Shown: in pieces, positions 51,498 through 59,796 of the stretch
Layout of the letters: every line of letters begins with the position of its first letter
Numbering within the stretch: the stretch's first letter is position 1
Notes under the pieces: model-generated
The model's input: the letters and a program-made list of their open reading frames with translations, nothing else
Databases searched by the model: none
What the model was told of the DNA's origin: nothing
NCBI GenBank assembly: GCA_964397555.1
Contig: CAYNJF010000003.1
Coordinates: 1 to 64,000 of the forward strand
Length of the DNA: 64,000 bases
Direction of reading: 5' to 3'
Origin: CAYNJF01 sp964397555
GTDB taxonomy: Bacteria > Pseudomonadota > Gammaproteobacteria > Berkiellales > Berkiellaceae
Translations under genes and position numbers: made by a program

Positions 51498-52241
51498 TTA
51501 AATCAAATCGAGCGCATTGATGAGTGAAAAGCTCTTTTCTTGGGCCACAAGTACCATCGCATTGTCCGTATGCCAATCGCCAAGCACATATCGTGTGCCT
51601 TGATGGTGCTCATGGACTTGTGGGCGATGCGTATGACCATGAATCATGATGGGGGCTTTGTGTTTGAGCAGGGTCTTTTCAACATAATCATCGCTGACGT
51701 CCATGATGTCCAAAGCAAGGGTTCTTTTGGCGTCTTTGCTTTTTTCGCGAAGTTTACGAGCGATGTTGAGTCTTATTGATTGAGGTAGGCTCAAGTAGAT
51801 CTGTTTGATCAAAGGGTGATGCACAAAGGTTCGATAACGTTGGTATTGGACATCCTGGCGGCAAAGGGTGTCCCCATGACACAGCAAAACGGTCTGATCG
51901 AAAACCTGAATGCTATGATAAGTCGGCAGAAGATGCATGCCCGATTGTTGGGCAAATCGTTTGTGCAACAGAAAGTCACGATTGCCGTGCTGAAAATAGA
52001 TGTCGGTCCCGCTTTGGGCCAGTGTTTCAAGCGTATTGGCAACTGCAAGACTGGTTTGAGTTTTAATGTCATCCCCCATCCAGACCTCAAATAGATCACC
52101 AAGAATGTATAAACCATTCGTTTGATGCTGCAGGCTTTGGATGAAGGTGCAAAAAAGCTCAACAAGGGCTGGATTGTCATCGCTTAGATGACAATCCGAT
52201 AAAAAGACCGCCTCAGCCTTCAAGGACTTCAACGCTCTCAA
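51498..52241 (-). CDS. lpxH: UDP-2,3-diacylglucosamine hydrolase
   Basis: Makes lipid X in lipid A synthesis; peripheral inner membrane Mn enzyme. 247 residues with metallophosphatase motifs SDCHLS, GDLFEVWMGDD, HGNRDFL, CHGD and HGHTH. No ATG exists before the first motif; the start must be TTG (52241, or a TTG 9 or 18 bases on), inside the end of ppiB, so expression is coupled to ppiB. Confidence 0.93.
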   Translation of the reverse strand: MRALKSLKAEAVFLSDCHLSDDNPALVELFCTFIQSLQHQTNGLYILGDLFEVWMGDDIKTQTSLAVANTLETLAQSGTDIYFQHGNRDFLLHKRFAQQSGMHLLPTYHSIQVFDQTVLLCHGDTLCRQDVQYQRYRTFVHHPLIKQIYLSLPQSIRLNIARKLREKSKDAKRTLALDIMDVSDDYVEKTLLKHKAPIMIHGHTHRPQVHEHHQGTRYVLGDWHTDNAMVLVAQEKSFSLINALDLI

Positions 52242-52710
52242 TCACGATGTCTTCTTCAGGCACATTCTCGTGACCACTTTTATTCGTAGTTTGGACTTTG
52301 GCCATTTTTTCGACCACATCCATGCCTTCACTGACTTCACCGAAAACGCAATAGCCCCAACCTTCGTGAGATTTTTGCTGGTGATCTAAAAAGACGTTGT
52401 CGGCGACGTTGATGAAAAACTGAGAGCTGGCCGAATGAGGGTCCATGGTGCGAGCCATGCTCAAGGTTCCTTTTTTGTTGGACTCCCCTAAGTCGGATTC
52501 GTTTTCAATCGGATCACGCGTCTCTTTTTGGCTCATGCCTGGCTCAAAACCGCCACCTTGAATGACAAAGCCGTCAATGACGCGATGGAAAATTGTGCCA
52601 TCAAAGAAGCCAGAATTGACGTATTCCATGAAATTTTCACAGGTTTTTGGCGTTTTGTCGTTGTGAAGCTTGATGGTGATGTCACCATGATTGGTATGTA
52701 GTATGATCAT
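52213..52710 (-). CDS. ppiB: peptidyl-prolyl cis-trans isomerase B
   Basis: Cytoplasmic cyclophilin. 165 residues with FHRVIDGFVIQGG near residue 40, FFINVADN near 100 and a C-terminal FGEVSEGMDVV. No signal peptide, so PpiB rather than PpiA. The gene's last 29 bases overlap lpxH; it diverges from cysS, as often in gammaproteobacteria. Confidence 0.94.
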   Translation of the reverse strand: MIILHTNHGDITIKLHNDKTPKTCENFMEYVNSGFFDGTIFHRVIDGFVIQGGGFEPGMSQKETRDPIENESDLGESNKKGTLSMARTMDPHSASSQFFINVADNVFLDHQQKSHEGWGYCVFGEVSEGMDVVEKMAKVQTTNKSGHENVPEEDIVIESVEVLEG

Positions 52711-52831
52711 CTCGATTTCCTAGCGAATTAACATGGCGCTAGGGTATCATGACATGACTCAGCTCGCCAGGTTATGCCGAGTAACTGAGCCCAGGAACAT
52801 ATGATTTAACCAACTTAAAAGTGACGATTTC

Positions 52832-54208
52832 ATGTTGAAAATATACAACACCCAAAGTCAGCAAAAAGAAGCGTTTAAACCCATCACCGAAGGTGAGATA
52901 AAATTGTATGTTTGTGGGATCACTGTCTACGATTACTGTCATCTTGGTCATGCGCGTGTGTTTGTCGCCTTTGATGCGATTGTTCGATTCTTAAGAGCCA
53001 GTGGTTGGAAGGTCACTTACGTCCGTAACATCACCGACATTGATGATAAAATCATTCATCGTGCCAATGAATTGGGTGAGCATTATACTGAGCTTACCGG
53101 GCGCTTTATCGAAGCCATGCATGAAGACGAGGCTCGCTTGGGCGTCTTAAGACCCGACCAAGAGCCCAGAGCGACCGATCACATCGATCAAATCATTGAT
53201 TTGTGCCAACGCCTTGAATCCAAAGGCGCAAGCTACGTTGGGGATAACAAAGACTTATTCTTTTCTGTGGAATCGTTTGATTCTTACGGCGCTTTGGCCC
53301 ACAAAGACCTAGAAAACCTCCAATCAGGGGTGCGAGTCGATGTGGTTGATGCCAAACGCAACCCCCTTGATTTTGTCTTATGGAAACAATCCAAAGAAAA
53401 CGAACCTCATTGGGAATCTCCATGGGGCGGGGGGCGCCCAGGGTGGCACATTGAGTGCTCAGCCATGTCGACCCACTGCCTTGGGAATCATTTTGACATT
53501 CATGGTGGAGGCCAAGATTTAACCTTCCCTCATCATGAAAACGAGCGGGCTCAATCCGAGGCTGCGTTTGATGAGAAATTTGTCAACACTTGGATGCACG
53601 TCGGCTTTGTTCAGGTGAACAAAGAAAAAATGTCTAAATCCTTAGGAAATTTTTTCACCATTCGTGACATCCTAGAACAGTACGAAGGCGAGGTAGTGCG
53701 GTACTTCCTTTTATCGAGTCAATACCGTAGCCCAGTCAACTACGCGACCGATTTGTTGGACAACGCCAAAAGTGCTTTAACCACTTTATACAACGCGCTT
53801 CGAGGGGTTGATGTGGAGCCCATGGACCTATCCAAAGTCCAAGACTACGAACAAGGCAAACTCTTTTTTGACGTCATGAACGATGATTTTAATACCCCGA
53901 AAGCCTTGAGTGTGTTGTTTGATCTGGCACACGCCATCAACACGAAAAAGCAAGCAGGGGAGTCGGTTGAGGACCTAGCCTCGCTTCTTAAAGCGCTTGG
54001 TGGCATCCTTGGCGTGCTCGAATCCAACCCAGAGCAGTTTTTGCAAGGGGATGAGCTTGATTTTGATATCGATGCCTTGATTGTTCAAAGAAATGAAGCC
54101 AGAGCCAACAAGCAATGGGCAAAATCGGATGAGATTAGAGATACCTTGCTCGAGAAAGGTATCGTCTTAGAAGATACCTCAGAAGGCACTATATGGCGTC
54201 GCCAGTGA
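52832..54208 (+). CDS. cysS: cysteinyl-tRNA synthetase
   Basis: Charges tRNA-Cys. 458 residues, class I: zinc Cys in YVCGITVYD near residue 28, HLGHAR (HIGH) near 37, GWHIECSAM, and KMSKSLGNF near 267. Normal length. Ribosome binding site weak. The last 20 bases overlap the convergent gene at 54189. Confidence 0.96.
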   Translation: MLKIYNTQSQQKEAFKPITEGEIKLYVCGITVYDYCHLGHARVFVAFDAIVRFLRASGWKVTYVRNITDIDDKIIHRANELGEHYTELTGRFIEAMHEDEARLGVLRPDQEPRATDHIDQIIDLCQRLESKGASYVGDNKDLFFSVESFDSYGALAHKDLENLQSGVRVDVVDAKRNPLDFVLWKQSKENEPHWESPWGGGRPGWHIECSAMSTHCLGNHFDIHGGGQDLTFPHHENERAQSEAAFDEKFVNTWMHVGFVQVNKEKMSKSLGNFFTIRDILEQYEGEVVRYFLLSSQYRSPVNYATDLLDNAKSALTTLYNALRGVDVEPMDLSKVQDYEQGKLFFDVMNDDFNTPKALSVLFDLAHAINTKKQAGESVEDLASLLKALGGILGVLESNPEQFLQGDELDFDIDALIVQRNEARANKQWAKSDEIRDTLLEKGIVLEDTSEGTIWRRQ

Positions 54209-54788
54209 AGGCGTAACCTAAGCCTTTCAAGTAAGCTTTGAGTTGCGATTTGTCTTGGATGTTTTTCTCAAACATGGCTTTATACAACTCAAAGCTTCCC
54301 CCTTTGGGGACACGCCCATCGTTCATCATCAACGTCTTGAGCTCCACAATTAAAGCCCTTTTTTGTGGACTCAGGTTCGTTTTGATGGTTTTGGTAAGCG
54401 TTTGATGCGTTAGCTTAAAAGGGGGCTCCAATGCCCAAATATCCATCTTCCACACGACCCCTTCAATCGGCATCGTTTTGATGTTCATGTACATGCCAAC
54501 GGGCATCTTCGGGTTTTTGTCTTGGGTGAAGTGGATCAGTTTGACGTGTTTAATCATGGGCTCTTGGAGCAATTGAGCACTGATGTCGCAATAAGCTTGA
54601 ATGGCGTTTTCCGGTTCAAAAAGCTCAAGATTAAAGTCTAAATCGGGCCATACCATCAGATCAAAATCATAACTTCCAGTCGGGATTAGTTTGCCATGAG
54701 GCTCAAAGGGGAGGCTCATGAAAGGTTGGGCTAAGACTTCAGCCGCCTGCTTTTTTAGCAAGGTTGCCTTTTGTTCGTAAGAATGCAT
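54189..54788 (-). CDS. nucleotidyltransferase-fold protein, 199 aa
   Basis: The segment TGSYDFDLMVWPDLDFNLE near residues 37-55 resembles the nucleotidyltransferase pattern G-S-x(n)-D-h-D-h, in which two Asp bind metal; a WKMDIWAL strand near 113-120 could carry the third acidic residue. The C-terminal part is helical. Substrate unknown; other members act on nucleotides, antibiotics or RNA. Convergent overlap with cysS. Confidence 0.5.
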   Translation of the reverse strand: MHSYEQKATLLKKQAAEVLAQPFMSLPFEPHGKLIPTGSYDFDLMVWPDLDFNLELFEPENAIQAYCDISAQLLQEPMIKHVKLIHFTQDKNPKMPVGMYMNIKTMPIEGVVWKMDIWALEPPFKLTHQTLTKTIKTNLSPQKRALIVELKTLMMNDGRVPKGGSFELYKAMFEKNIQDKSQLKAYLKGLGYAFTGDAI

Positions 54789-54849
54789 AGCATCACTCGA
54801 ATTTTGAACGGCCGCGTAGCTTATCGAAAGGATGTTATGGGATCAAGCG

Positions 54850-55347
54850 TTAAGGGGCTGATGGCGGGGCTTGAATGCTTGATTCGTCAAATTTCGGCGG
54901 ATTGCAGAAAAGCTCAACTTCTTGTTTGGCCTTGAGACGCTGCGCTTCGATTTCGACGTCACTCATCAAGGCCCTTTGGCCTTGGGCGTCAGTTTTTCGC
55001 ACTCGCTCGCGATCTAATGATTTTAGCTTGGTGTTTGCGGCTAAACAATTGGCCTTCCAGACACGGTCGCGCTCTTCTTGAAGTTTTTGCTGCTGGGTGC
55101 GCTCTTGCTCGGCTTGCAAAGATTCTGCCTTTTGTCGCTTTTTCTCATGAATGGCTTTGATTTCATCCGCGGCCGAACTCGATGCTTTTACAGGCGTGAT
55201 TTGTTGGGCTTGGACCCCCGGTGGCGGCGTTTGCCCATAATGAGTGTTGCCATACTCATCCACCCACTTGTAGGTCGATGCCGACGCGGAACCCAAAAAG
55301 AGTAATCCAATCAAAGCACTAAGACTAATCTTGGTCTTGACCCTCAT
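54850..55347 (-). CDS. exported DUF4124 protein
   Basis: 165 residues: signal peptide (ending ASA near residue 24), DUF4124 domain (YKWVDEYGNTHYGQTPP) and a long Gln/Glu/Arg-rich helical region. Such proteins are periplasmic, of unknown role. The start at 55347 has GGAG 6 bases upstream and lies within the end of the DUF3579 gene. Confidence 0.85.
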   Translation of the reverse strand: MRVKTKISLSALIGLLFLGSASASTYKWVDEYGNTHYGQTPPPGVQAQQITPVKASSSAADEIKAIHEKKRQKAESLQAEQERTQQQKLQEERDRVWKANCLAANTKLKSLDRERVRKTDAQGQRALMSDVEIEAQRLKAKQEVELFCNPPKFDESSIQAPPSAP

Positions 55348-55624
55348 CATCCTCTCCACAAATCTTTAATTTGTTCTGCTTTGCAAAGTTTAGGATATAT
55401 TCATAAAGTTCGGGGTTAGAGTCTTTGAGCTCTGGATCTAATACCACGCATCGATTCCCACGACGGTAAGAAGGGCGAAGCATGGGTGAATAGTAGATTC
55501 GATGATTTTTAAAGGTTGAGAGACTGCCACCAATGCGCTCGGCCCAATCACTCGGCCTAAATGTCTTCCCTTCTTCAGTGACGCCCTCAATGATGATCTT
55601 GGCGGGCCTTTTGTTTTCAGTCAT
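55325..55624 (-). CDS. DUF3579 protein
   Basis: About 99 residues with the DUF3579 signature (IIEGVTEEGKTFRPSDWAER, then RIYYSPMLRP and a C-terminal acidic tail). Function unknown; soluble. Start 55624 (MTENK) agrees with the family, though AGAAGG is very close to it; ATG 55648 is an alternative that would fall in the palindrome at 55647. Overlaps the DUF4124 gene by 23 bases. Confidence 0.8.
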   Translation of the reverse strand: MTENKRPAKIIIEGVTEEGKTFRPSDWAERIGGSLSTFKNHRIYYSPMLRPSYRRGNRCVVLDPELKDSNPELYEYILNFAKQNKLKICGEDDEGQDQD

Positions 55625-55646
55625 ACCTTCTCGCTTTCGCCTAACC

Positions 55647-55666
55647 ATTAAGTTAATTAACTTAAT
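55647..55666. promoter_or_regulatory. 20-base perfect palindrome upstream of the DUF3579 gene
   Basis: ATTAAGTTAATTAACTTAAT is fully self-complementary. It lies 22 bases before the ATG at 55624 in the DUF3579/pssA divergent region, a typical operator position for a dimeric regulator. Regulator unknown. Confidence 0.5.
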
Positions 55667-55829
55667 ATCCGTGTTTTCATCGGTGCTGTTAAATCACTTA
55701 GGCAACTCATGGTAAACTAGAGGTTTATGACAGCTCTGTGAAAGTTAAACTACTTATTTGCACCTGAGTGCCTTGCACAATTTGCCCATATGATAGCACA
55801 GACCGTTTGATGTTTTTTGGAATATAACG

Positions 55830-56615
55830 ATGTCTAAACCATCCGATTTAGAGCCTCTTGATAAAAGTAATCGTCGTGGCATTTATTTGCTGCCTAATTT
55901 GTTTACCACAGGTGGCCTTTTTGCCGGCTTCTACGCCATCGTGGCTGCGATGCGTGGCGAATTTGATAATGCCGCTGTGGCAATTTTTTTGGCCATGGTT
56001 ATGGACGGTATTGATGGGCGCGTCGCGCGCTTAACCAATACCCAAAGTGCCTTTGGGGCTGAGTATGATTCTTTAGCCGATGTGGTCTCTTTTGGCTTAG
56101 CGCCATCGCTTGTTGCTTACAACTGGGGCCTGATGTCTTTGGGCAAACCAGGATGGTTAGTGGCATTCTTTTATGCGGCCGCCACAGCATTGCGCCTTGC
56201 CCGATTTAACTCATCGCTTGGTCAATCCAACCCAGCCTATTTTGAGGGTTTGCCTTCGCCATCGGCTGCAGGGTTTGTGGCTGGGATGATTTGGGTCGCG
56301 CATGATTATGGCGTCCCAGGTCAACAGCTTTGGGTCTTAGCCGCGCTGGTGACGCTTTTGGCTGGATGCTTGATGGTGTCCAACGTTCGCTATTACAGCT
56401 TTAAAGATTTAGATTTACGCAAGAATGTGCCGTTTGTGACGGTGTTGTTGGTCGTGATCTTGTTCGTCTTCATCTCGTTAGATCCACCCCAAGTGTTGTT
56501 TGGCTGTTTTGCCTTATATACACTGTCCGGACCGGCCACTGCTTTTTATCGTAAAGTCAAAGCGCTTATGACCAAGCGCAACCGAAAGAAGAAAGGTCAA
56601 GATCCAACTCAGTAA
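55830..56615 (+). CDS. pssA: CDP-diacylglycerol-serine O-phosphatidyltransferase
   Basis: First step to phosphatidylethanolamine. 261-residue membrane protein with the CDP-alcohol transferase motif DG-x2-AR-x8-G-x3-D-x3-D (MDGIDGRVARL near residue 58) and about eight hydrophobic segments. This is the integral membrane type, unlike the E. coli enzyme. Followed after 9 bases by leuA. Confidence 0.93.
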   Translation: MSKPSDLEPLDKSNRRGIYLLPNLFTTGGLFAGFYAIVAAMRGEFDNAAVAIFLAMVMDGIDGRVARLTNTQSAFGAEYDSLADVVSFGLAPSLVAYNWGLMSLGKPGWLVAFFYAAATALRLARFNSSLGQSNPAYFEGLPSPSAAGFVAGMIWVAHDYGVPGQQLWVLAALVTLLAGCLMVSNVRYYSFKDLDLRKNVPFVTVLLVVILFVFISLDPPQVLFGCFALYTLSGPATAFYRKVKALMTKRNRKKKGQDPTQ

Positions 56616-56624
56616 GGAGTGCTT

Positions 56625-58139
56625 ATGAACAAGGATCGTTTGATTATTTTTGATACCACTCTTCGAGATGGTGAGCAAAGCCCGGGTGCGTCCATGACGC
56701 ACCAAGAAAAGCTCACCGTCGCCAAAGCTCTCGAAAAACTCAAAGTCGACGTCATCGAAGCGGGGTTTCCAATCTCAAGCCCAGATGATTTTGCTTCCGT
56801 AAAAACCATCGCCGAAACCATCAAAGATTCCACTATTTGCGCGCTGGCCCGCTCGGTCAATGCTGATATTGATGCGGCTGGAGAAGCGTTAAAAGCATCG
56901 AGCAATAAACGCATTCACACGTTTATTGCCACCTCGCCAATACACATGGAGCAAAAGCTTAAAATGGCGCCTGACGAGGTGATTGAACGAGCCATCAAAG
57001 CGGTGCAAAGAGCTCGCCAATACACCGACAACGTTGAGTTCTCCCCTGAAGATGCTGGGCGCTCAGACATTGATTTTCTTTGTCGAATCATCGAGCAGGT
57101 CATTAAGGCGGGCGCCACCACCATCAACATCCCAGACACGGTGGGGTACAATCTCCCGGCTCAATATGGCGCCATGATTCATAAGCTCATAGAGCAAACG
57201 CCCAACTCAGACAAAGCCGTCTTCTCCACGCATTGTCACAACGATTTAGGCTTGGCTGTGGCAAACTCGTTAGCGGGGGTGCAAAACGGAGCAAGACAAG
57301 TTGAGTGCACCATCAATGGCCTTGGTGAGCGAGCAGGCAACGCCGCTTTAGAGGAAGTTGTGATGGCCATTCGCACTCGACAAGATATTTTTGAGGTGCA
57401 AACCAGGCTTGATACCGAGCAGATACTCAACTGCTCAAGACTGGTTTCCTCCATTACCGGGTTTCCTGTCCAACCCAACAAAGCCATTGTCGGCGTCAAC
57501 GCCTTCGCCCATGAGTCGGGCATTCATCAGGACGGTGTGTTAAAAAATCGAGAAACCTATGAAATTATGCGCGCTCAAGACGTCGGTTGGGACACCAATC
57601 GCATGGTCTTAGGGAAACACTCAGGACGTGCCGCCTTTAAGTCACGATGCCATGATTTAGGCATTGAGTTTGAGGATGATAAAGCGCCTATCCAAGCTTT
57701 TGAGAAGTTTAAAGACTTGGCCGATAAAAAACATGAAATCTTTGATGAAGACTTAGTAGGCTTGTTCAATCAAACACGCACCAAATCTGACCATCTTATT
57801 AAGCTGGTCAACTTGGAGGTGCTTTCTAAGTTTAACGAAACGCCTCAAGTTCGTGTTACCATTGCGCACAACAACCAAACCCTTGATGCCAAGGCCTCAG
57901 GCAATGGGCCGGTTGAGGCCGCCTTTAATGCCATTGAAGCCATTGTGGCTTCCGGTAGTGCGCTAAGCATGTACAGCGTACACGCATTGCACGAAGGAGC
58001 CGATGCCCAAGGGACCGCAAAAATACGTCTTGAGAAGGCTGGACAGGTGGCTCATGGGCAAGGGACGAGCACCGACATACTGGCTGCCTCAACCCAAGCT
58101 TATGTTCAAGCGTTAAACCGACTAAACGAGCAGCATTGA
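56625..58139 (+). CDS. leuA: 2-isopropylmalate synthase
   Basis: Commits 2-ketoisovalerate to leucine. 504 residues: TIM barrel with TTLRDGEQSPGASM near residue 10 and metal-binding HCHNDLGLAVANS near 203, and a C-terminal regulatory LeuA dimer domain (allosteric leucine site) from about 390. AAGGAG lies 5 bases before the ATG. Overlaps the next gene by one base (TGATG). No leuBCD genes nearby. Confidence 0.95.
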   Translation: MNKDRLIIFDTTLRDGEQSPGASMTHQEKLTVAKALEKLKVDVIEAGFPISSPDDFASVKTIAETIKDSTICALARSVNADIDAAGEALKASSNKRIHTFIATSPIHMEQKLKMAPDEVIERAIKAVQRARQYTDNVEFSPEDAGRSDIDFLCRIIEQVIKAGATTINIPDTVGYNLPAQYGAMIHKLIEQTPNSDKAVFSTHCHNDLGLAVANSLAGVQNGARQVECTINGLGERAGNAALEEVVMAIRTRQDIFEVQTRLDTEQILNCSRLVSSITGFPVQPNKAIVGVNAFAHESGIHQDGVLKNRETYEIMRAQDVGWDTNRMVLGKHSGRAAFKSRCHDLGIEFEDDKAPIQAFEKFKDLADKKHEIFDEDLVGLFNQTRTKSDHLIKLVNLEVLSKFNETPQVRVTIAHNNQTLDAKASGNGPVEAAFNAIEAIVASGSALSMYSVHALHEGADAQGTAKIRLEKAGQVAHGQGTSTDILAASTQAYVQALNRLNEQH

Positions 58140-58528
58140 TGAATCACACACAACTGGCAACCTTGGATGAGATGGGGGTTGATCTTTACGTACTCACCTC
58201 ACGCGAGCGTACTCCCCAGACAAACGCGCAACCTGCGCCCAAGCATGTCTGTTGTGTGCATCCAAAAGAGTATGAGACACCGGCTTTAAAAGCGCTCATG
58301 CAAAATATCTTGAAAGCGCTAAAATGGAACAAAGAGGACGTCCTTATCGTTCACAGCACCCAAAAAGCCGAGGCGCACATCGAACAAGGCGCCCATTTTT
58401 GGGTGTTTGGTAAAAGCGCTAAAGCTACCTCCGACAAGCTTCATGAACTTGCCACACTGACGAAAATACACTCTGATTCGTCCGTCAAACGAGCCGTTTG
58501 GCAACAACTTAAACCACATCAGTCCTAA
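58139..58528 (+). CDS. holD: probable DNA polymerase III psi subunit
   Basis: 129 residues. The N-terminus (LATLDEMGVDLYVLTSRE) matches the HolD start that binds chi (L-x-x-M/L-G-I-x-x-W/Y), and the C-terminal LTKIHSDSSVKRAVWQQL closely parallels the E. coli HolD end (LTDL...ARAALWQQI). Psi joins chi to the clamp loader tau/gamma complex. HolD diverges fast, so recognition rests on these two segments and on length. Start overlaps the leuA stop. Confidence 0.6.
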   Translation: MNHTQLATLDEMGVDLYVLTSRERTPQTNAQPAPKHVCCVHPKEYETPALKALMQNILKALKWNKEDVLIVHSTQKAEAHIEQGAHFWVFGKSAKATSDKLHELATLTKIHSDSSVKRAVWQQLKPHQS

Positions 58529-58537
58529 CGAGCGTTT

Positions 58538-59794
58538 ATGATTATCCGTGCCGAGTCCACCAGTAGGACCACCTATCCTGTTATACATGCCTCTATGACT
58601 GACGAGGTCAGCGCATCCGTCCAACCTGATGATCAACGAGTGTACCCCTCAGGCATAGGGGCTTCTCAGTCCATGGAACACCCCAGCCAAAGGCACATCC
58701 CTGAGGACGCTCATCCCCTAGCGCCTTCAGATAGGCGGGAGCTGATCAGTGAGCTGCTTAAACTTGGCGATGGCATCTTTGCCAAATTGGCTAAGTCGAT
58801 TAAAAAAGGGACCGATAAACGACCCTTGAGTACAAGACGTCAATCCCAAATGTTTGTTGACATAAAAGCAGGAGTGATTGAAAGGCTGACAAGTCTAACG
58901 CTCGAAAGAGGCTTGGATTGGCCAGATTTATTTGAAGAACAATTTACTTACACGCCTGCAAAATTACGTTCAAGAGCTAATTTTTATCGCAAGTGCATGT
59001 ACGCTTGTGAAAAGTGGTCCGATCTTTTTATGACGACTTATTTGGGCATTGAAGTGGTCCATGAAACGTTTAAATTTTCTCGTGAAGATTACTTTCAAGC
59101 CGGGTACGACTATAAACGTTACTGGTATGAGCGTATGCCAATCCTAGGTGGTTTTTGTCATGATTTTGCCTTCACTCAAATGCGAGAATGGGTGGCTTAT
59201 CCATATGTTTTCGATAAATCGAATGCTGTATACCCTCAGTCGAGTCAACCCGGTGCTGATTTTGCAACCTGGGGATACCGGGTGGTGGATGAACCAATGG
59301 ATGCGGACTTGATTGTTTACTCCCAAAGCGAAGATCAAAACTCTAAAATGGTCCACTTTGGTCTATTCAGTAATGGGCAAGTCGTGTCAAAGTGGGGGCG
59401 TGGACCAAGAATATACAAACATGACATTGGGGCGGTTTGCAGTGAATATGGGGATAGTTTTACCTTACTGAAAAAGTCATATTGCCCCCGAGTTGATAGA
59501 AAGCTGATAGAGGTTGTGCACGATTATCACGAGTTTCCACCGCTCACAGATACTGACTTGCGAGTGGTATTTTCGCAAAAGATCGACGAGTATTTTGAAA
59601 GAAGGGCGCAAAAGCGTTTGCCCTGTGCAAGTGTCTGGCCTGTTGGGGATCATTTCTTACACCAATATCGACGTCACTGTGAGCAAGCCATCGAGGATAT
59701 TCCAGATGAGTTGGCAGTGGCTTCTGGTTTGAAAGCGATGCCCCAAGCGCAGCTGGATGGTTTGTGTGATGCCATCGGGCGCATGAGGCTCTAG
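58538..59794 (+). CDS. NlpC/P60-like papain-fold protein, 418 aa, effector-like
   Basis: The core resembles the NlpC/P60 superfamily: Cys207 at a helix start (GGFCHDFAFTQMREW), a strand DADLIVYSQ, then His273 in MVHFGLFSNGQVVSKWGRGP, the typical HxG...V-x-S-K-W-G pattern after the catalytic His. Residues 1-65 are polar and disordered; no signal peptide, so a cell-wall role in the periplasm is unlikely by the Sec route. Cysteine hydrolase acting elsewhere, perhaps in a host, is inferred. Stop 2 bases from the convergent amidase stop. Confidence 0.55.
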   Translation: MIIRAESTSRTTYPVIHASMTDEVSASVQPDDQRVYPSGIGASQSMEHPSQRHIPEDAHPLAPSDRRELISELLKLGDGIFAKLAKSIKKGTDKRPLSTRRQSQMFVDIKAGVIERLTSLTLERGLDWPDLFEEQFTYTPAKLRSRANFYRKCMYACEKWSDLFMTTYLGIEVVHETFKFSREDYFQAGYDYKRYWYERMPILGGFCHDFAFTQMREWVAYPYVFDKSNAVYPQSSQPGADFATWGYRVVDEPMDADLIVYSQSEDQNSKMVHFGLFSNGQVVSKWGRGPRIYKHDIGAVCSEYGDSFTLLKKSYCPRVDRKLIEVVHDYHEFPPLTDTDLRVVFSQKIDEYFERRAQKRLPCASVWPVGDHFLHQYRRHCEQAIEDIPDELAVASGLKAMPQAQLDGLCDAIGRMRL

Positions 59795-59796
59795 GT

